64,000 nucleotides of DNA, from the NCBI RefSeq assembly GCF_014646695.1, contig NZ_BMNT01000001.1, positions 179,308 to 243,307 on the forward strand. Reading direction: 5' to 3'. The notes below the pieces were generated by a model that did not search any database, was not told the origin of the DNA, and worked only from the letters and a program-made list of their open reading frames with translations. This document shows positions 63,033 through 64,000 of the stretch, in pieces (position 1 is the stretch's first letter; every line of letters starts with the position of its first letter). Made by a program: the position numbers and the translations under genes. Origin of the DNA: Sphaerisporangium melleum (lineage in GTDB: Bacteria; Actinomycetota; Actinomycetes; Streptosporangiales; Streptosporangiaceae).

Positions 63033-63755
63033 CTAGACCAGTGCGGAAATGATCTCCCGGAATTCCGCCATCAGGGGATGGCCGGGGTGAGCCTCCGCGA
63101 ATATCTGATTTCCGCCGAGTGCCGCCAGTTCCGCGACGTACGGCAGAACTCCGACCGTGGGCGCGCCGTACACGCGCTCGGCCCTTTTTCGCGCCTGTTC
63201 CGCGTCGGCCCCCTCCGGGGCCATGCTGATCACCAAGGCCCGCCGGCAGGCCAGCTGCCAGGCGAGCGGCACGATCTCATCGGCACCCGCCAGGTCCACG
63301 CGGTCCACCCGCAGGGCGGTCGCCAGGACGTCGGCGCTGGCCATCGAGGTGACCGTCTCGTTGTTGAGTCCCGCGTGCGTGTCCACCAGCAGGACGTCCA
63401 GGTCGTAGAGGTCTCCGAGCCGGCTGAACGCCTCCGGCAGCAGCCCCACGTCGTATCCCCTGGTCATGATCTGGCCCAGTGAGGACGCGTCGGTGCGCGC
63501 GGGGACCAGGTACACCCCCTCCGGGCTCACCTGGTGCGTGGCGTCCTCGATCTCGCAGCTGCCCATCAGGTAGTCGGTGAGCGAGCACTCGCCGTGCGGC
63601 AGCCTGAACAGCACGTCCAGGGCCGGCGACTGGATGTCGGTGTCGATGAGGGCGACCCGCCGGCCCTCGGCCGCCATCAGCAGGGCCATGTTGGCGAGCA
63701 TCGTCGACTTGCCGGTGCCGCCCCGGTGCGAGTGCATGACCACGGTGTGCGTCAT
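63033..63755 (-). CDS. MinD/ParA-family P-loop ATPase
   Basis: The 240-residue protein has the deviant Walker A motif (SHRGGTGKSTMLANMA), switch region DTDIQSPALDVLF and DVLLVDTHAGLNNET. It lacks the C-terminal amphipathic membrane helix expected of MinD, ending AEFREIISALV. Such ATPases dimerise on ATP and position cargo or regulate enzymes. Its ATG overlaps the phosphatase stop by one base (TGATG), so the two are translated together; the nucleotidyltransferase follows 34 bases later. It is not part of a chromosomal parAB pair. Confidence 0.9.
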   Translation of the reverse strand: MTHTVVMHSHRGGTGKSTMLANMALLMAAEGRRVALIDTDIQSPALDVLFRLPHGECSLTDYLMGSCEIEDATHQVSPEGVYLVPARTDASSLGQIMTRGYDVGLLPEAFSRLGDLYDLDVLLVDTHAGLNNETVTSMASADVLATALRVDRVDLAGADEIVPLAWQLACRRALVISMAPEGADAEQARKRAERVYGAPTVGVLPYVAELAALGGNQIFAEAHPGHPLMAEFREIISALV

Positions 63756-64000
63756 CAGGCCACCGCCGTGGTGACGGGGGCCCGGCGCACGGACGACGGC
63801 CGGTGCAGGGTGAGCATGGTGACGTCGTCGTGCTGTTCGCCGTCACCGGTGAACTCCCGGACCGCCGAGTCGACGCGCGCGAGGACGTCGCGGCCGCGTG
63901 AGGCGGGTCCGGAGACCAGTTCGAGCATCCGGTCGTCGCCGAGGAACCGCCCGTCCGGGCAGCGCGCCTCGGGCACCCCGTCGGTGTAGACGAACAGGGT
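63755..64000 (-). CDS. SpoIIE/PP2C-type protein phosphatase, C-terminal part (truncated by window edge)
   Basis: The frame is open to the right edge and supplies the last 81 residues. YTDGVPEAR and GRFLGDDRM, followed by EQHDDVTMLTL, are the C-terminal metal-binding motifs (DG and DD) of SpoIIE-like phosphatases, which dephosphorylate anti-sigma-factor antagonists or other partners. The N-terminal sensor part lies outside the window. It is the first visible gene of the phosphatase-ParA-nucleotidyltransferase cassette. Confidence 0.88.
   Translation of the reverse strand, partial: TLFVYTDGVPEARCPDGRFLGDDRMLELVSGPASRGRDVLARVDSAVREFTGDGEQHDDVTMLTLHRPSSVRRAPVTTAVA

Overview
This is a roughly 72% G+C stretch of an actinomycete chromosome. 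The mix of AfsR/SARP-type and NB-ARC/TPR regulators, a DUF574 methyltransferase, DUF3152, the SCO6745 family, GlgE, CoxS/L/M and frequent GTG starts with ATGA/GTGA overlaps fits a filamentous actinomycete. A Streptosporangiales or Thermomonosporaceae relative is my guess from gene content only. I recognise about 52 protein genes, two of them cut by the window edges. I saw no rRNA, tRNA, CRISPR array, prophage or intact insertion sequence.

Left part (0-13.5 kb): a LysR regulator divergent from a truncated gene, an SCO6745-family protein, a membrane Ser/Thr kinase followed by a DUF3152 metalloprotease-like lipoprotein, a secreted serine hydrolase, a membrane protein divergent from an NmrA-like reductase whose promoter carries a SoxR-type box, a methyltransferase, PPK2, a PP2C-like protein and a GT4 glycosyltransferase.

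13.5-23.2 kb: two small secreted proteins, a heterodimeric ABC exporter, a P-loop/HTH protein behind a 21-bp hairpin, and an AraC-VOC pair.

23.6-33 kb is the most regulatory and least described region. It holds an NLR-like NB-ARC/TPR protein with a RHIM/BASS-like N-terminal motif. It also holds a three-gene cassette (GT-B-like protein, truncated PfkB-like protein without the catalytic Asp, PfkB kinase) divergent from a 1045-residue AfsR-like regulator. Downstream of that regulator is a 58-residue, probably leaderless gene in the position of afsS.

33-46 kb: an orphan oligopeptide-type binding protein, a SigJ-like sigma factor divergent from two small genes, an M48 membrane protease coupled to an unknown protein, a beta-lactamase-fold lipoprotein followed by a two-component system, and a secreted FnIII-CBM2 protein.

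46-64 kb is mostly minus strand. A catalytically dead IS701-like protein lies 4 bp upstream of xdhC. The operon glgE-glgB-(cNMP histidine kinase)-SnoaL makes and possibly senses alpha-glucan. An NPD-coxS-coxL-coxM operon encodes a molybdenum hydroxylase that XdhC could mature. At the right edge is a PP2C phosphatase, MinD/ParA ATPase and sugar nucleotidyltransferase cassette.
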